Assembly (NCBI GenBank): GCA_963662155.1
Contig: OY759272.1
Span: 45,378,686-45,442,685 of the forward strand
Source of the DNA: Lamellibrachia columna
Lineage: Eukaryota; Annelida; Polychaeta; Sabellida; Siboglinidae
DNA: 64,000 nucleotides
Reading direction: 5' to 3'
In this document: positions 35,801-62,276 of the stretch, in pieces
Position numbering within the stretch: position 1 is the stretch's first letter
How the letters are laid out: each line of letters starts with the position of its first letter
Notes under the pieces: generated by a model
Seen by the model: only the letters and a program-made list of their open reading frames with translations
Database searches by the model: none
What the model was told of the DNA's origin: nothing
Position numbers and translations under genes: made by a program

Positions 35801-36233
35801 TCAGACCCTAAAAGGCATGTTCCATGACCCGGAGATACGCCAGGACGTGACAATGCGGTTGACCAATCCAACGTTGGATTGGGGCCCGGCACTGCCCGAG
35901 AACTTCCGCAAGTTCTCAGTCGACCGCAACCTACACCCAGGTGTCGCCAACGTCGAGCTCGGTGACGATGAAGTCTTCGGAGGTGGAACCGAGCTCAAGG
36001 ACGTACGATGTGCGAACCCCGACGAAAAGGTTCACTTGGTCCACTTCAAGGACAAGGTCGATGTCGAGGGCGAGCTAGGTGAGGTGAATGTCAAGGATCA
36101 GGAACTAGGTCAAGGTGATACCATCACAAAAGAGCAAGGTCAAGGTGATGCCAGCACAAAGGAGCAAGATCAAGGTGATGTGAACATTAAGGGTCAGGAG
36201 CAAGGTCAAGGTGATGCCAGCACAAAAAAGTAA
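4425..36233 (+). CDS. SLC6-family Na+/Cl--dependent transporter gene, 14 exons, 5' end missing
   Basis: Fourteen exons join in one frame (4425-4584, 10646-10777, 17458-17622, 19924-20053, 20617-20749, 21469-21603, 23061-23164, 23933-24057, 25151-25263, 28746-28877, 31965-32064, 33134-33234, 34253-34417, 35805-36233), giving 2124 nt and about 707 residues. The product has the LeuT fold: 12 membrane helices, a long glycosylated loop between TM3 and TM4, and a cytosolic C-tail. Signature motifs are [18 protein letters not shown] in TM1, SLSLGGGGW in TM6, [10 protein letters not shown] in TM7 and GLDS in TM8. The TM7 Asn and the Ser four residues later match chloride-site positions known in SLC6 proteins. 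TM1 has Gly where monoamine transporters have Asp, so I infer an amino-acid-like substrate; the exact subtype is not resolved. No start codon was found upstream of the TM1 exon, whose frame is closed by a stop at 4422. Introns are loaded with tandem repeats. Confidence 0.93.
4628..4880 (+). repeat. Dispersed ~250-bp repeat, copy 1
   Basis: Closely matches, in opposite orientation, 48410-48668. It contains an internal inverted repeat (GTGTGGAACAACTGAAA near 4710 and TTTCAGTTGTTCTACAC near 4760) that can fold into a hairpin. It sits about 45 bp after the SLC6 TM1 exon. Probably a short non-autonomous DNA element. Confidence 0.75.
4881..5905. other. Intronic DNA without recognised features
   Basis: SLC6 intron between the TM1 and TM2 exons. 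Apart from a short duplicated motif (GGCCACTGGCCTATT at 4966-5000), I see no gene or repeat. Confidence 0.6.
5906..6087. mobile_element. MITE-like element, 182 bp
   Basis: Ends are inverted repeats of about 31 bp with 5 mismatches: TAAAGCCTGCCATACACATA on the left, and the complement of TATGTGTATTACGGGCTTTA on the right. There is no coding capacity. The family is not identified; a TA or TTA target duplication is possible. Confidence 0.65.
6425..6930. repeat. Minisatellite, 47-bp unit, ~11 copies
   Basis: Units begin AAGAGTCCTCTCTCCCCACA and end with CTGTCAACAACTGTCAACAACC-like sequence. Copies are nearly identical. Lies in the SLC6 intron between the TM1 and TM2 exons and directly abuts the broken RTE-like LINE. 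Confidence 0.93.
6984..8570 (-). mobile_element. RTE/Nimb-like non-LTR retrotransposon fragment, disrupted
   Basis: Minus-strand frames encode reverse-transcriptase blocks in order: [20 protein letters not shown] and [15 protein letters not shown] (8253-8570), a GLRQG block (8074-8256), GLRQG plus the YVDDL catalytic box (7590-8069), then the C-terminal region with [11 protein letters not shown] and [12 protein letters not shown] (6984-7586). The frame is broken between blocks and about 100 bp around GLRQG is present twice (near 7800-7900 and 8105-8205). The endonuclease is missing, so this is a 5'-truncated, rearranged pseudogene inside the SLC6 intron. Confidence 0.88.
9060..10545 (-). mobile_element. 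CR1-like LINE 3' remnant interrupted by a DNA element
   Basis: 10381-10545 matches the 3' end of the CR1 copies at 24.5, 49.6 and 55.7 kb (GGAAGCCATTGGCTTAT and following). The expected continuation on the other side is recognisable at 9060-9095 (CAAGATT...CTTCCACATGG). The 1285 bp between are a separate insertion. Confidence 0.6.
9096..10380. mobile_element. Non-autonomous DNA element with short inverted ends
   Basis: Begins CAGGGCATGAAATAA and ends TTATTTCGTGCCCTG (15-bp inverted repeats, one mismatch). It is flanked by CATAT and CATGT, a possible diverged 5-bp target duplication. It interrupts a CR1 3' tail. Internal sequence is rich in TGCGAT/ATCGCA and TTGCATAGCA motifs near the ends, with no protein recognised. 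Confidence 0.6.
10646..10777 (+). CDS. SLC6 exon: TM2
   Basis: Encodes [20 protein letters not shown] and then [20 protein letters not shown], the standard SLC6 TM2 and first intracellular loop, ending SPLFKG. The acceptor is TTCCTACAG and the donor AAAG|GTGAGT. Phases 1-1 fit both neighbours. The last ~45 nt and the donor are repeated downstream many times. Confidence 0.95.
10733..11420 (+). repeat. Exon-donor minisatellite of the SLC6 TM2 exon
   Basis: Units of about 66-70 bp each contain a degenerate copy of the end of the TM2 exon (from TCAGTTCGCCTCTC to CACTCTTCAAAG) followed by the donor GGTGAGTCATCGG. True exon junction is the first unit at 10777/10778. Later copies have donors at 10846 and 10912 and more beyond, some as GTGAAT. 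A longer-period pattern of about 250 bp is visible. Confidence 0.93.
11563..11822. repeat. Two adjoining minisatellites (34-bp and 16-17-bp units)
   Basis: About 4.5 copies of a 34-bp unit (TCACCTCAGTAATACAGCCA...) run to about 11716, followed by about seven copies of CCCCCAAGTGTAATACG. The second unit seems to derive from the AGTAATACAGCC part of the first. Confidence 0.85.
11830..14220. other. AT-rich SLC6 intron sequence, nothing recognised
   Basis: No coding frame, RNA gene or strong repeat was found in this 2.4 kb of the intron between the TM2 and TM3 exons. Confidence 0.6.
14225..14498 (-). mobile_element. LINE C-terminal fragment
   Basis: Minus-strand frame encodes [19 protein letters not shown] followed by [18 protein letters not shown], typical of the C-terminal end of CR1/L2-type LINE polymerase proteins. 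Truncated and non-functional. Confidence 0.65.
14499..15900 (+). mobile_element. L2/CR1-like LINE 3' end, split by an insertion
   Basis: The left part encodes [13 protein letters not shown] up to 14605. The right part (15435 on) continues [20 protein letters not shown] and then [18 protein letters not shown]...[10 protein letters not shown], the conserved C-terminal end of L2-type LINEs. It ends in a (TATTG)n run at 15869-15900, as LINE tails of this group often do. Confidence 0.82.
14606..15434. mobile_element. 829-bp DNA element with 13-bp perfect inverted ends
   Basis: Begins GGCCCTTAGCCAG and ends CTGGCTAAGGGCC, exact inverted repeats. It interrupts the LINE coding frame exactly between SLHWLPI and LLIQHR. 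Internally, a segment containing ATTATTGGCCC recurs three times at about 70 bp spacing (14690-14880). No transposase is encoded, so it is non-autonomous. Confidence 0.82.
16383..16454. repeat. 9-bp tandem repeat (CAGCATTGC), ~8 copies
   Basis: Perfect to near-perfect copies of CAGCATTGC / CAGCACTGC. Both strands are open across it, but no gene context supports coding. Confidence 0.9.
16981..17551 (+). repeat. 94-bp tandem repeat of intron end plus TM3 exon start, 6 copies
   Basis: Each unit starts at TTTCCAG|GCATTGGTTACGCC and contains the first ~82 nt of the TM3 exon up to TACATGTTTG. Acceptor copies precede 16988, 17082, 17176, 17270, 17364 and 17458. The second copy has CCGG instead of CCAG, destroying that acceptor. 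Copies are otherwise almost identical, indicating recent amplification or ongoing homogenisation. Confidence 0.96.
17458..17622 (+). CDS. SLC6 exon: TM3 and start of extracellular loop 2
   Basis: Encodes [20 protein letters not shown], then ASITNELPW and the Cys pair in [10 protein letters not shown] that is disulfide-bonded in this family. Of six acceptor copies at 94-bp spacing (16988, 17082, 17176, 17270, 17364, 17458), only the last gives an open frame through to the donor TATG|GTGAGA. Starting at an earlier copy shifts the frame because 94 is not a multiple of three, and the third frame contains a TGA. Confidence 0.92.
17910..19612. repeat. Minisatellite, 29-bp unit, ~58 copies
   Basis: Unit GGGTGACCAACAGTGCAGGG plus TAC(G/A)AGGG(A/T). 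The array occupies most of the intron after the TM3 exon. Long minus-strand open frames across it (for example 18603-19460) arise from the repeat and show no homology. Confidence 0.95.
19924..20053 (+). CDS. SLC6 exon: extracellular loop 2
   Basis: Hydrophilic segment with two N-glycosylation sequons (N-R-S near the start, N-S-S in the middle), ending TPTEEFFE, which is typical of the loop just before TM4. Acceptor GTGGACAG, donor TTTGA|GTAAGT; phases 1 and 2 match the flanking exons. Found by reading the frame between known neighbours. Confidence 0.9.
20617..20749 (+). CDS. SLC6 exon: end of loop 2 and TM4
   Basis: Encodes [20 protein letters not shown] followed by a hydrophobic helix and [10 protein letters not shown], the conserved TM4-TM5 linker of SLC6 proteins. 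Acceptor TTGTGTAG, donor AAG|GTAGGT, ending in phase 0. Confidence 0.94.
20750..21468 (+). other. Short SLC6 intron without recognised features
   Basis: Intron between the TM4 and TM5 exons. No repeat or element was recognised. Confidence 0.6.
21469..21603 (+). CDS. SLC6 exon: TM5 and extracellular loop 3
   Basis: Encodes [20 protein letters not shown], then [18 protein letters not shown], matching the family's TM5 and the V-T-L-x-G-(A/S) turn. 45 codons, phase 0 at both ends, with acceptor GATTCCAG and donor CAG|GTGTGT. Confidence 0.95.
21700..21810 (-). repeat. Dispersed ~100-150-bp repeat family member
   Basis: Shares the pattern ATAAACTA...CCCAAATGT...TTTGATGAA with 47330-47430 and, inverted, with 27905-27990, 33600-33775 and 48240-48395. 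Divergence is considerable, so this is an old interspersed repeat. Confidence 0.5.
22338..22770. mobile_element. MITE, 433 bp, with 33-34-bp inverted ends
   Basis: Left end GTGCTGCCTAGTTCAACAAC and right end complementary to it (one substitution, one indel over ~34 bp). Flanked by AGTT on both sides, a candidate target duplication. Lies in the SLC6 intron between the TM5 and TM6 exons and encodes no transposase. Confidence 0.8.
23061..23164 (+). CDS. SLC6 exon: TM6
   Basis: Encodes [20 protein letters not shown] then [17 protein letters not shown]6 carries the second half of the substrate site (Ser-Leu-Ser-Leu-Gly followed by a Gly-rich unwound stretch). The donor chosen is AG|GTAGGT at 23165. 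An in-frame alternative donor (AG|GTGTGA) lies 9 nt earlier and would remove three residues including the conserved Cys. A short tandem repeat begins across this junction. Confidence 0.92.
23153..23305 (+). repeat. Short tandem repeat starting at the TM6 exon donor
   Basis: Irregular GATAGGT(A/G)GGTGTGATAGATGTG units begin inside the last codons of the TM6 exon and continue about 140 bp into the intron, repeating donor-like AG|GTAGGT and AG|GTGTGA. Confidence 0.85.
23933..24057 (+). CDS. SLC6 exon: TM7
   Basis: Encodes [18 protein letters not shown], then [20 protein letters not shown]. The Asn and Ser four apart in NALTS correspond to known chloride-coordinating positions. Acceptor GTGTTGTAG, donor AGCG|GTATGT; phases 2 and 1 fit. 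Confidence 0.95.
24545..25050 (-). mobile_element. CR1-like LINE 3' fragment
   Basis: Minus-strand frame encodes [20 protein letters not shown], then [20 protein letters not shown] and [15 protein letters not shown], the polymerase C-terminus shared with the copies at 49.6 and 55.2 kb. 5'-truncated, with its 3' end at AACAAGATTTAACAAGATT. It ends about 100 bp before the SLC6 TM8 exon acceptor. Confidence 0.92.
25151..25263 (+). CDS. SLC6 exon: extracellular loop 4 and TM8
   Basis: Encodes [19 protein letters not shown], then a helix ending FTVGLDSL. The GLDS motif in TM8 contributes to the Na2 site. The acceptor TCTCCCCCAG lies just downstream of a CR1 fragment, and the donor is CTG|GTGAGT. 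Phases 1 and 0. Confidence 0.95.
25500..27862 (+). repeat. Minisatellite, 38-bp unit, ~62 copies
   Basis: Unit CACCCATCAGTTCTGTTGCT + GTGTATGTATCACAGTAT. The first few units lack the last 8 bp. CAC/CAT and TAT/TAC variants are interspersed. All three plus-strand frames are open for about 2.3 kb because the unit has no stop in any frame; this is a property of the repeat, not evidence of a gene. Confidence 0.96.
27905..27990 (+). repeat. Dispersed ~100-150-bp repeat family member
   Basis: GGTTCATTAAAACATATCGG and GATGTTAGAATAGATATAGT resemble 33660-33775 and 48310-48395. Confidence 0.5.
28020..28740 (+). repeat. Minisatellite, ~22-bp unit, ~33 copies, ending at a splice acceptor
   Basis: Unit TGTCTTTGTTGACCACCCCC(CG). 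It is pyrimidine-rich and runs directly into the acceptor GTGTTGTAG of the TM9 exon, so the exon's polypyrimidine tract is effectively part of the last units. Confidence 0.95.
28746..28877 (+). CDS. SLC6 exon: intracellular loop 4 and TM9
   Basis: Encodes [20 protein letters not shown], then [20 protein letters not shown] and LVTE. The F-x-x-x-E and basic R-R-K segments are typical of the loop before TM9. The acceptor GTGTTGTAG ends a 22-bp repeat array, and the donor GAG|GTAAGA begins a region whose 49-bp repeats echo the exon end. Confidence 0.94.
28979..30363 (+). repeat. Minisatellite, 49-bp unit, ~28 copies, echoing the TM9 exon end
   Basis: Units read GTGACTGAGGATAGATATTG... and resemble the true junction GTGACTGAG|GTAAGACTTTG at 28877, but with GA in place of the donor GT. 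Copies are highly similar. Variation includes ATGCCAAG/ATACCGAG and ATATTG/ATGTTG. Confidence 0.93.
30835..31928 (+). repeat. Minisatellite, 39-bp unit, ~28 copies, with donor-like motif
   Basis: Unit CTGAGGTAAGGAGCCTGGCC + GTATGAAGGCAGGCTGGTA. Each unit contains CTGAG|GTAAGG, a near-consensus 5' splice site. 39 is a multiple of three, so the minus strand stays open as a 13-residue repeat (30774-32075). Confidence 0.95.
31965..32064 (+). CDS. SLC6 exon: TM10
   Basis: Encodes [18 protein letters not shown], then [16 protein letters not shown]. The GGMY start and Y-G end are hallmarks of this exon across SLC6 genes. Acceptor TTGTTTCAG, donor TATG|GTGAGT, phases 0 and 1. A 39-bp array ends about 35 bp upstream. 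Confidence 0.95.
32118..32386 (+). repeat. Minisatellite, 33-bp unit, ~8 copies
   Basis: Unit ATTTGTTAGCTCTACTTGCC + ATTGTTAATACTT, starting about 55 bp after the TM10 exon donor. Nearly perfect copies. Confidence 0.95.
32590..33045. repeat. (TG)n-rich compound microsatellite
   Basis: GTGTGTGCATGTGTCC-type alternating purine-pyrimidine sequence, including a pure (GT) run near 32784-32815. Every frame looks open in parts and codes only C/V/H/T-like residues. Confidence 0.95.
33134..33234 (+). CDS. SLC6 exon: intracellular loop 5 and start of TM11
   Basis: Encodes [20 protein letters not shown] then [13 protein letters not shown]. The F-x-x-D-(I/M)-x-x-M-(L/I)-G pattern is conserved in SLC6 transporters. 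Acceptor TTGTGTGCAG, donor GTG|GTAGGT, phases 1 and 0. Confidence 0.95.
33600..33775 (+). repeat. Dispersed ~150-bp repeat family member
   Basis: AACAGAAACATTGATATTGA...TTCATTAAACACATTTGGCG...GATGTTAGAATATATAA aligns by eye with 48240-48395. Confidence 0.55.
33788..34245 (+). repeat. Imperfect tandem repeat, ~33-bp unit, before an SLC6 acceptor
   Basis: Degenerate units TTGACTGATGACACTGTGAC + GTC(C)ACTATG run up to the acceptor CTCCCTTGCAG of the TM11-12 exon at 34253. Confidence 0.88.
34253..34417 (+). CDS. SLC6 exon: TM11 to TM12
   Basis: 55 codons encoding [20 protein letters not shown], then [20 protein letters not shown] and [15 protein letters not shown], matching TM11, a short outer loop and TM12. 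Acceptor CTCCCTTGCAG follows an imperfect tandem repeat; donor CAG|GTGAGA; phase 0 at both ends. Confidence 0.95.
34418..35250 (+). other. SLC6 intron, nothing recognised
   Basis: No coding frame or repeat was recognised between the TM11-12 exon and the CR1 fragment. Confidence 0.6.
35255..35425 (-). mobile_element. CR1-like LINE 3' tail fragment
   Basis: Contains AAGATTGCCATCC, GATGGCAAGTGGACA(T/A)GGAAGC and GCCATTGGCTTATCGAGAGTC as in the other CR1 copies. It diverges after about 170 bp. An old, very short 5'-truncated copy. Confidence 0.82.
35805..36233 (+). CDS. SLC6 last exon: cytosolic C-terminal tail and stop
   Basis: 142 codons plus TAA. It starts [20 protein letters not shown] and includes the [14 protein letters not shown] stretch commonly seen after TM12. 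It then becomes strongly acidic and hydrophilic and ends in three to four imperfect copies of a decapeptide like [10 protein letters not shown], encoded by a 30-33 bp DNA repeat that stays in frame. The acceptor is CTGTTTCAG. A possible polyadenylation signal AATAAA lies at 36304-36309, with another at 38126-38131. Confidence 0.93.
   Translation, partial: TLKGMFHDPEIRQDVTMRLTNPTLDWGPALPENFRKFSVDRNLHPGVANVELGDDEVFGGGTELKDVRCANPDEKVHLVHFKDKVDVEGELGEVNVKDQELGQGDTITKEQGQGDASTKEQDQGDVNIKGQEQGQGDASTKK
36105..36230 (+). repeat. Coding tandem repeat in the SLC6 C-tail
   Basis: Three to four units of about 30-36 bp (GAGCAAGGTCAAGGTGATGC...) encode repeated [14 protein letters not shown] peptides. Unit length keeps the frame. 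The stop follows immediately. Confidence 0.88.
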
Positions 36234-38950
36234 GGTCAGGGAGAAAAGAAGGATGGAGCTAGGAGTGCGGGGGAAGATGAGGAGAAAGGCGGAAATGGTG
36301 AAAAATAAAGACAGAGTGACATTTACAGTTGTGTTTCTTGCCAAGCAGCACGCATACATTGCTCTGGCCAGTCCAGTTGACATAAGTGACCGCATTTTCA
36401 ACACATATTGGTAGCTGGTGTGAATGGTCAACAGATGTGAGCTTTGAATGTCGTCTATGATTTCTTGTCATTTTGTTGAACCACTCGGTGCTTAAGATAA
36501 TATCCCTCATCGCAGGAGAATACAGCATCTTGGTAAGACTTGCGAGGCCAGTAAAAAGGATGTTGCTGTAACATTTTAGTTTGAATTAATGACATGAGTG
36601 TCACCGGTGATGGGGAAGCATGAATGTACTTGGTAGGTTGGTTTCTGATGGTTTTGGTGAGTAATGTGTGGAGTGGCGTGATATTATCTAGTGTTCTTGT
36701 AAACATGTCTTAGTGTCCGTGCATACGATGTGGGCAAATTGTAGACCTAAGATTTTAATGTGTAATGTTTAAACTAGTCTTCTTTTACCGGTAAAAGTTC
36801 AACAACTGCCAGGTCACATTAACAGTGTGTATGGTCTTGTTGTTTCTTAAGTGAAAGTTTGTGTAGTCACATGATTTGTCTCAGATATCAGTATTTCCAC
36901 ATTAGTTAACCTGATCTGATTCGGTTAGCATGTCAGATGTAGTTAGTTTTCCATGCACAAGTAATAACATATCAATGTGGGTATTTTCTTAATGCACATG
37001 GATTATACATATATAAATACTAGCTTGTTGAAATAGCAAAAGTCAAACTGATTTATGGAGTATAGATTGTATTTGATACATTTATACAAGCAGACGTGAA
37101 CACTGTCATTTTAGGGACCCAAATGACAAATATTGGAGCAAATTTCGTCATATGCATTTTAGTTGAAGATAACATTGATGCATTTCACTGTCTTAAGTTT
37201 ATGGTTACAATGACTTAACTCTTTAAACATTTCACTGTCTCACATTTATGGTTACAATGACTTATTTCTTGAAATATTTCTCAAACCAACAAACAAATTC
37301 ACCATTTTATCGGCACGTACATTTGTAACTTGTGATGTATGAAATGCTTCCAAACCTGTTTTGCATGAATGTCTTTTCCGTTTTGATAATGTAACTGCTG
37401 CTATGCGACCAAACTTACAAGACACTGAATTAAGTTGTGGCTGAAAATTGGCTTGTAGTTATGGAAAAGGTAGTTTATGAGAAATGTGCATACAAATGTA
37501 GGTGTAGTATGATGGGTTATGTTCAGCAAATACAAATGTTTGCAGCGTGTAGGGATGTTTTCATTCATAACCCACATGGACCAAGACAAAACACATATTG
37601 AGGTGACAGAAAACAACAGACGTTTATCCAAGGTCAGGTTTGATTTTTTACCAAGGCTGGAAAGCCAGATGAGTTCACAGACTTTTATGAAAGCAATAAT
37701 CTGTTTTGTAAGCAACACATTTTCTACAGCAGCATTAAATGTTGGAAGAATAAACCGTAATAACATGATTGCATATATTGAACATTAACTTCTTTCTTAT
37801 ATTTTGATCAGAAAAAAGTCAGGGAAATTTATATCTTTGGAGCCTTGACATCTCATGTTGGGCATTGGATACATAATATAATCACAAGGACTCCTTTTAT
37901 ATCTTGTAGCGATGTGTTTCTTAAAAGTTATGTCTGTCTTGGAGGTTGTTTCAGCCACATACAGTACATTCATCAGTCTATCTTCGCCACTGGCAGTGTG
38001 TCTGCACTAGCGTGTACACATCTTTCATCACTTGATAGCAGCTCTATGTATGATGCTGCTGTGATCTTTGCCATGTCTATTTTTGCTACAGTAATGTACA
38101 TTAAATAGTGGAATATTGTCTAAAGAATAAAGTAGACAAGAATCAGTTTGTTGTGATATCTTGGTGTGTTGTGGTTTCCATCAGTTTAATTGCAAATTGC
38201 TTCGAAAAGCAAACAATGATTTTTTCTCACTGCTGAATTGATTTCTCTGCGTTTATTGTTCTATCAAAACAGTGGTTTTAAGTTTTTTATTTTTTCTGCT
38301 GCACCACTACACGGTAGTAAAGGGTGACTAAGCCACCCCCTAGATATGCCACTGTATCAAAACAAGTACTTGGTTCAGTTACAAAACCATTGTGAAGCGA
38401 GAAAAAAGCATTCTCTCTTGAAGCTAAGCATTTACCAAAGACAAGCAGTTTGCATATCAAGAGGACTTTATTAAACGGACATATACAACATGATGCCAAG
38501 CCTTGACAAATTGTGATATTTATACATATTTCTTCTTATTATATCTTATATACACATTAACAGACACATAAGACCGTAGCATAACTTAATTACCTATGAG
38601 AAATATCACAGAAAACCCAGACAATGTCAGGAATTTAAGACACATTACATACTTAATATAGCACAGTGACATTATATTTATACATGTGCAGTTGCTGTGG
38701 GACACTTGGGCCATAGAAACTCCACTGTTTTATTACACATTTTTCTTCCTGACACAATCAAGTTATTTAACTTTCAACAACCTTTTCAATCTTCTTCAAG
38801 AACTGTATTGTGAGACTTAGTTCTTCCTCTGCTTGCCAGATGGCATGGAGAGCAGGCTGTCAAACATGTGGATAAGCCGGTATGCCCTCGTCTCAATTAA
38901 TGCTGTGTTGTTTTCCTAATCCAGATGACCTTCTTTATTTAGTGCACACT
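36234..38950. other. Putative 3' UTR and intergenic region between convergent genes
   Basis: No protein frame was recognised. AATAAA at 36304-36309 and 38126-38131 on the plus strand could end the SLC6 transcript. TTTATT at 38467-38472 could end the KIFAP3 transcript, which would place the two 3' ends within about 340 bp. Confidence 0.45.
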
Positions 38951-38959
38951 TCTATTGGC

Positions 38960-39233
38960 TTCCCTGTCAATCACCTTGGTGCTCCCCCGTCAATCACCTT
39001 GGTACTCCCCCTGTCAGTCACCTTGGTGCTCCCCCTGTCAATCACCTTGGTGATCCCCCGTCAATCACCTTGGTGCTCCCCCTGTCAATCACCTTGATGC
39101 TCCCCCTGTCAGTCACCTTGGTGCTCCCCCTGTCAATCACCTTGGTGCTCCCCCTGTAAATCACCTTGGTGCTCCCCCTGTCAATCACCTTTGTGCTCCC
39201 CCTGTCAATCACCTTGGTGCTCCCCCAGTCAAC
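38960..39233. repeat. Minisatellite, 24-bp unit, ~11 copies
   Basis: Unit TCAATCACCTTGGTGCTCCC + CCTG. It lies downstream of the KIFAP3 stop on the minus strand, so it may be in its 3' UTR. Confidence 0.93.
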
Positions 39234-39235
39234 AG

Positions 39236-40069
39236 TGCAATTATTCTTGAAGAATACAACTGAAGATTGTCGTAACATCAAAAGTAAGTTATAGTTGTGT
39301 CAAAAAGAAGAATATTGTAATCTTTCAATTCCCAACTTGATGAATATGTTCACAAATGTAGTGTTTTAGTTCAACACAACATACGTACATGACTAAAATG
39401 GCACCAAACACCACATGGAACGTCACTAGCTCCGCAGCATTCTAATCAGGGAAACTGATAAATCTACATGGCAGAAATGTGTGTTAACACTATTGTAACA
39501 AAACACTTCGGCAGTTGTAATATTTGGCAACACGCACACACCAGAGCATAACTTGAGTGGCACTTACTAGCTAAGTGACAGTATCCACTCACCGGACACT
39601 TTTCTATGATGTAGACTTGCCAAGAACAACCTCTAGGCAGTTAAATATTATTTTCACAAACTAATATATTACCTGTGAAAAGTGAGTTTTACTGCATCAG
39701 ATTTATCCTGAAACCGTATGTTTGTATCTAACATCCATGAAATAAATCAGTTATACGGGAGGATCACGAATGGCATAATGTCGAATTAACCAGTTGTCTG
39801 GGCTTGTTTTCTTGAAAGACACAAATTACAAGTTTTCTGTAAACATAGCTGCAAAGCCTGGGAGGAGGGTCACTCATGGAATATCTAATTTACTCAGATA
39901 TTCCGTGAGTGAACTCTCCGGACAGCTTCGCTGCCATATTTATGGAAAACATGAGTCATAAAGTCTTTCAAGAATATGAGTCCAGAGGACAGTTGCGAAA
40001 TGAACCATTGACCTAGCGACACGTGTAGTCGGATCTTCAACTAGCTGACCAACGTTTGGCTAACAAGTT
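39236..40069. other. Probable KIFAP3 3' UTR (minus) without recognised features
   Basis: The stretch directly after the KIFAP3 stop codon. A short inverted motif (TCACTCATGGAATATCTAA / TTAC...GATATTCCGTGAGTGAA) at 39870-39915 could form a hairpin. Nothing else was seen. Confidence 0.5.
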
Positions 40070-61904
<21,835 letters not shown>

Positions 61905-62276
61905 CTAAAACATAAATAAAAATATTTCACTCTGACAACAATAATATACTGTTACTGTCCTCAGGGGCTGATCAAGGTCATGTTTCTAAATTAATTACTG
62001 AACTACTACATTAGACACATAACAAATAAGTAAACCTCCAAGGACATGTGATAATGACAGGGGTTTCAAATGAGATAAATAAATGATATATAAGATTTTA
62101 AGTTTTTTGTTACATGGAAGCCCCTGAAAATGCCAACATTTATCACAAAAGGTGAAAGCTTAGACAGCTTAACAATTATGCAGGTTTTCTGACATTTAAG
62201 GCCAAAGAATTTCTGAGTCCATGTTGCAACATCAATCGCTGGTTAAACTCAGATCCTGCGAGCATTTGGTTTACAC

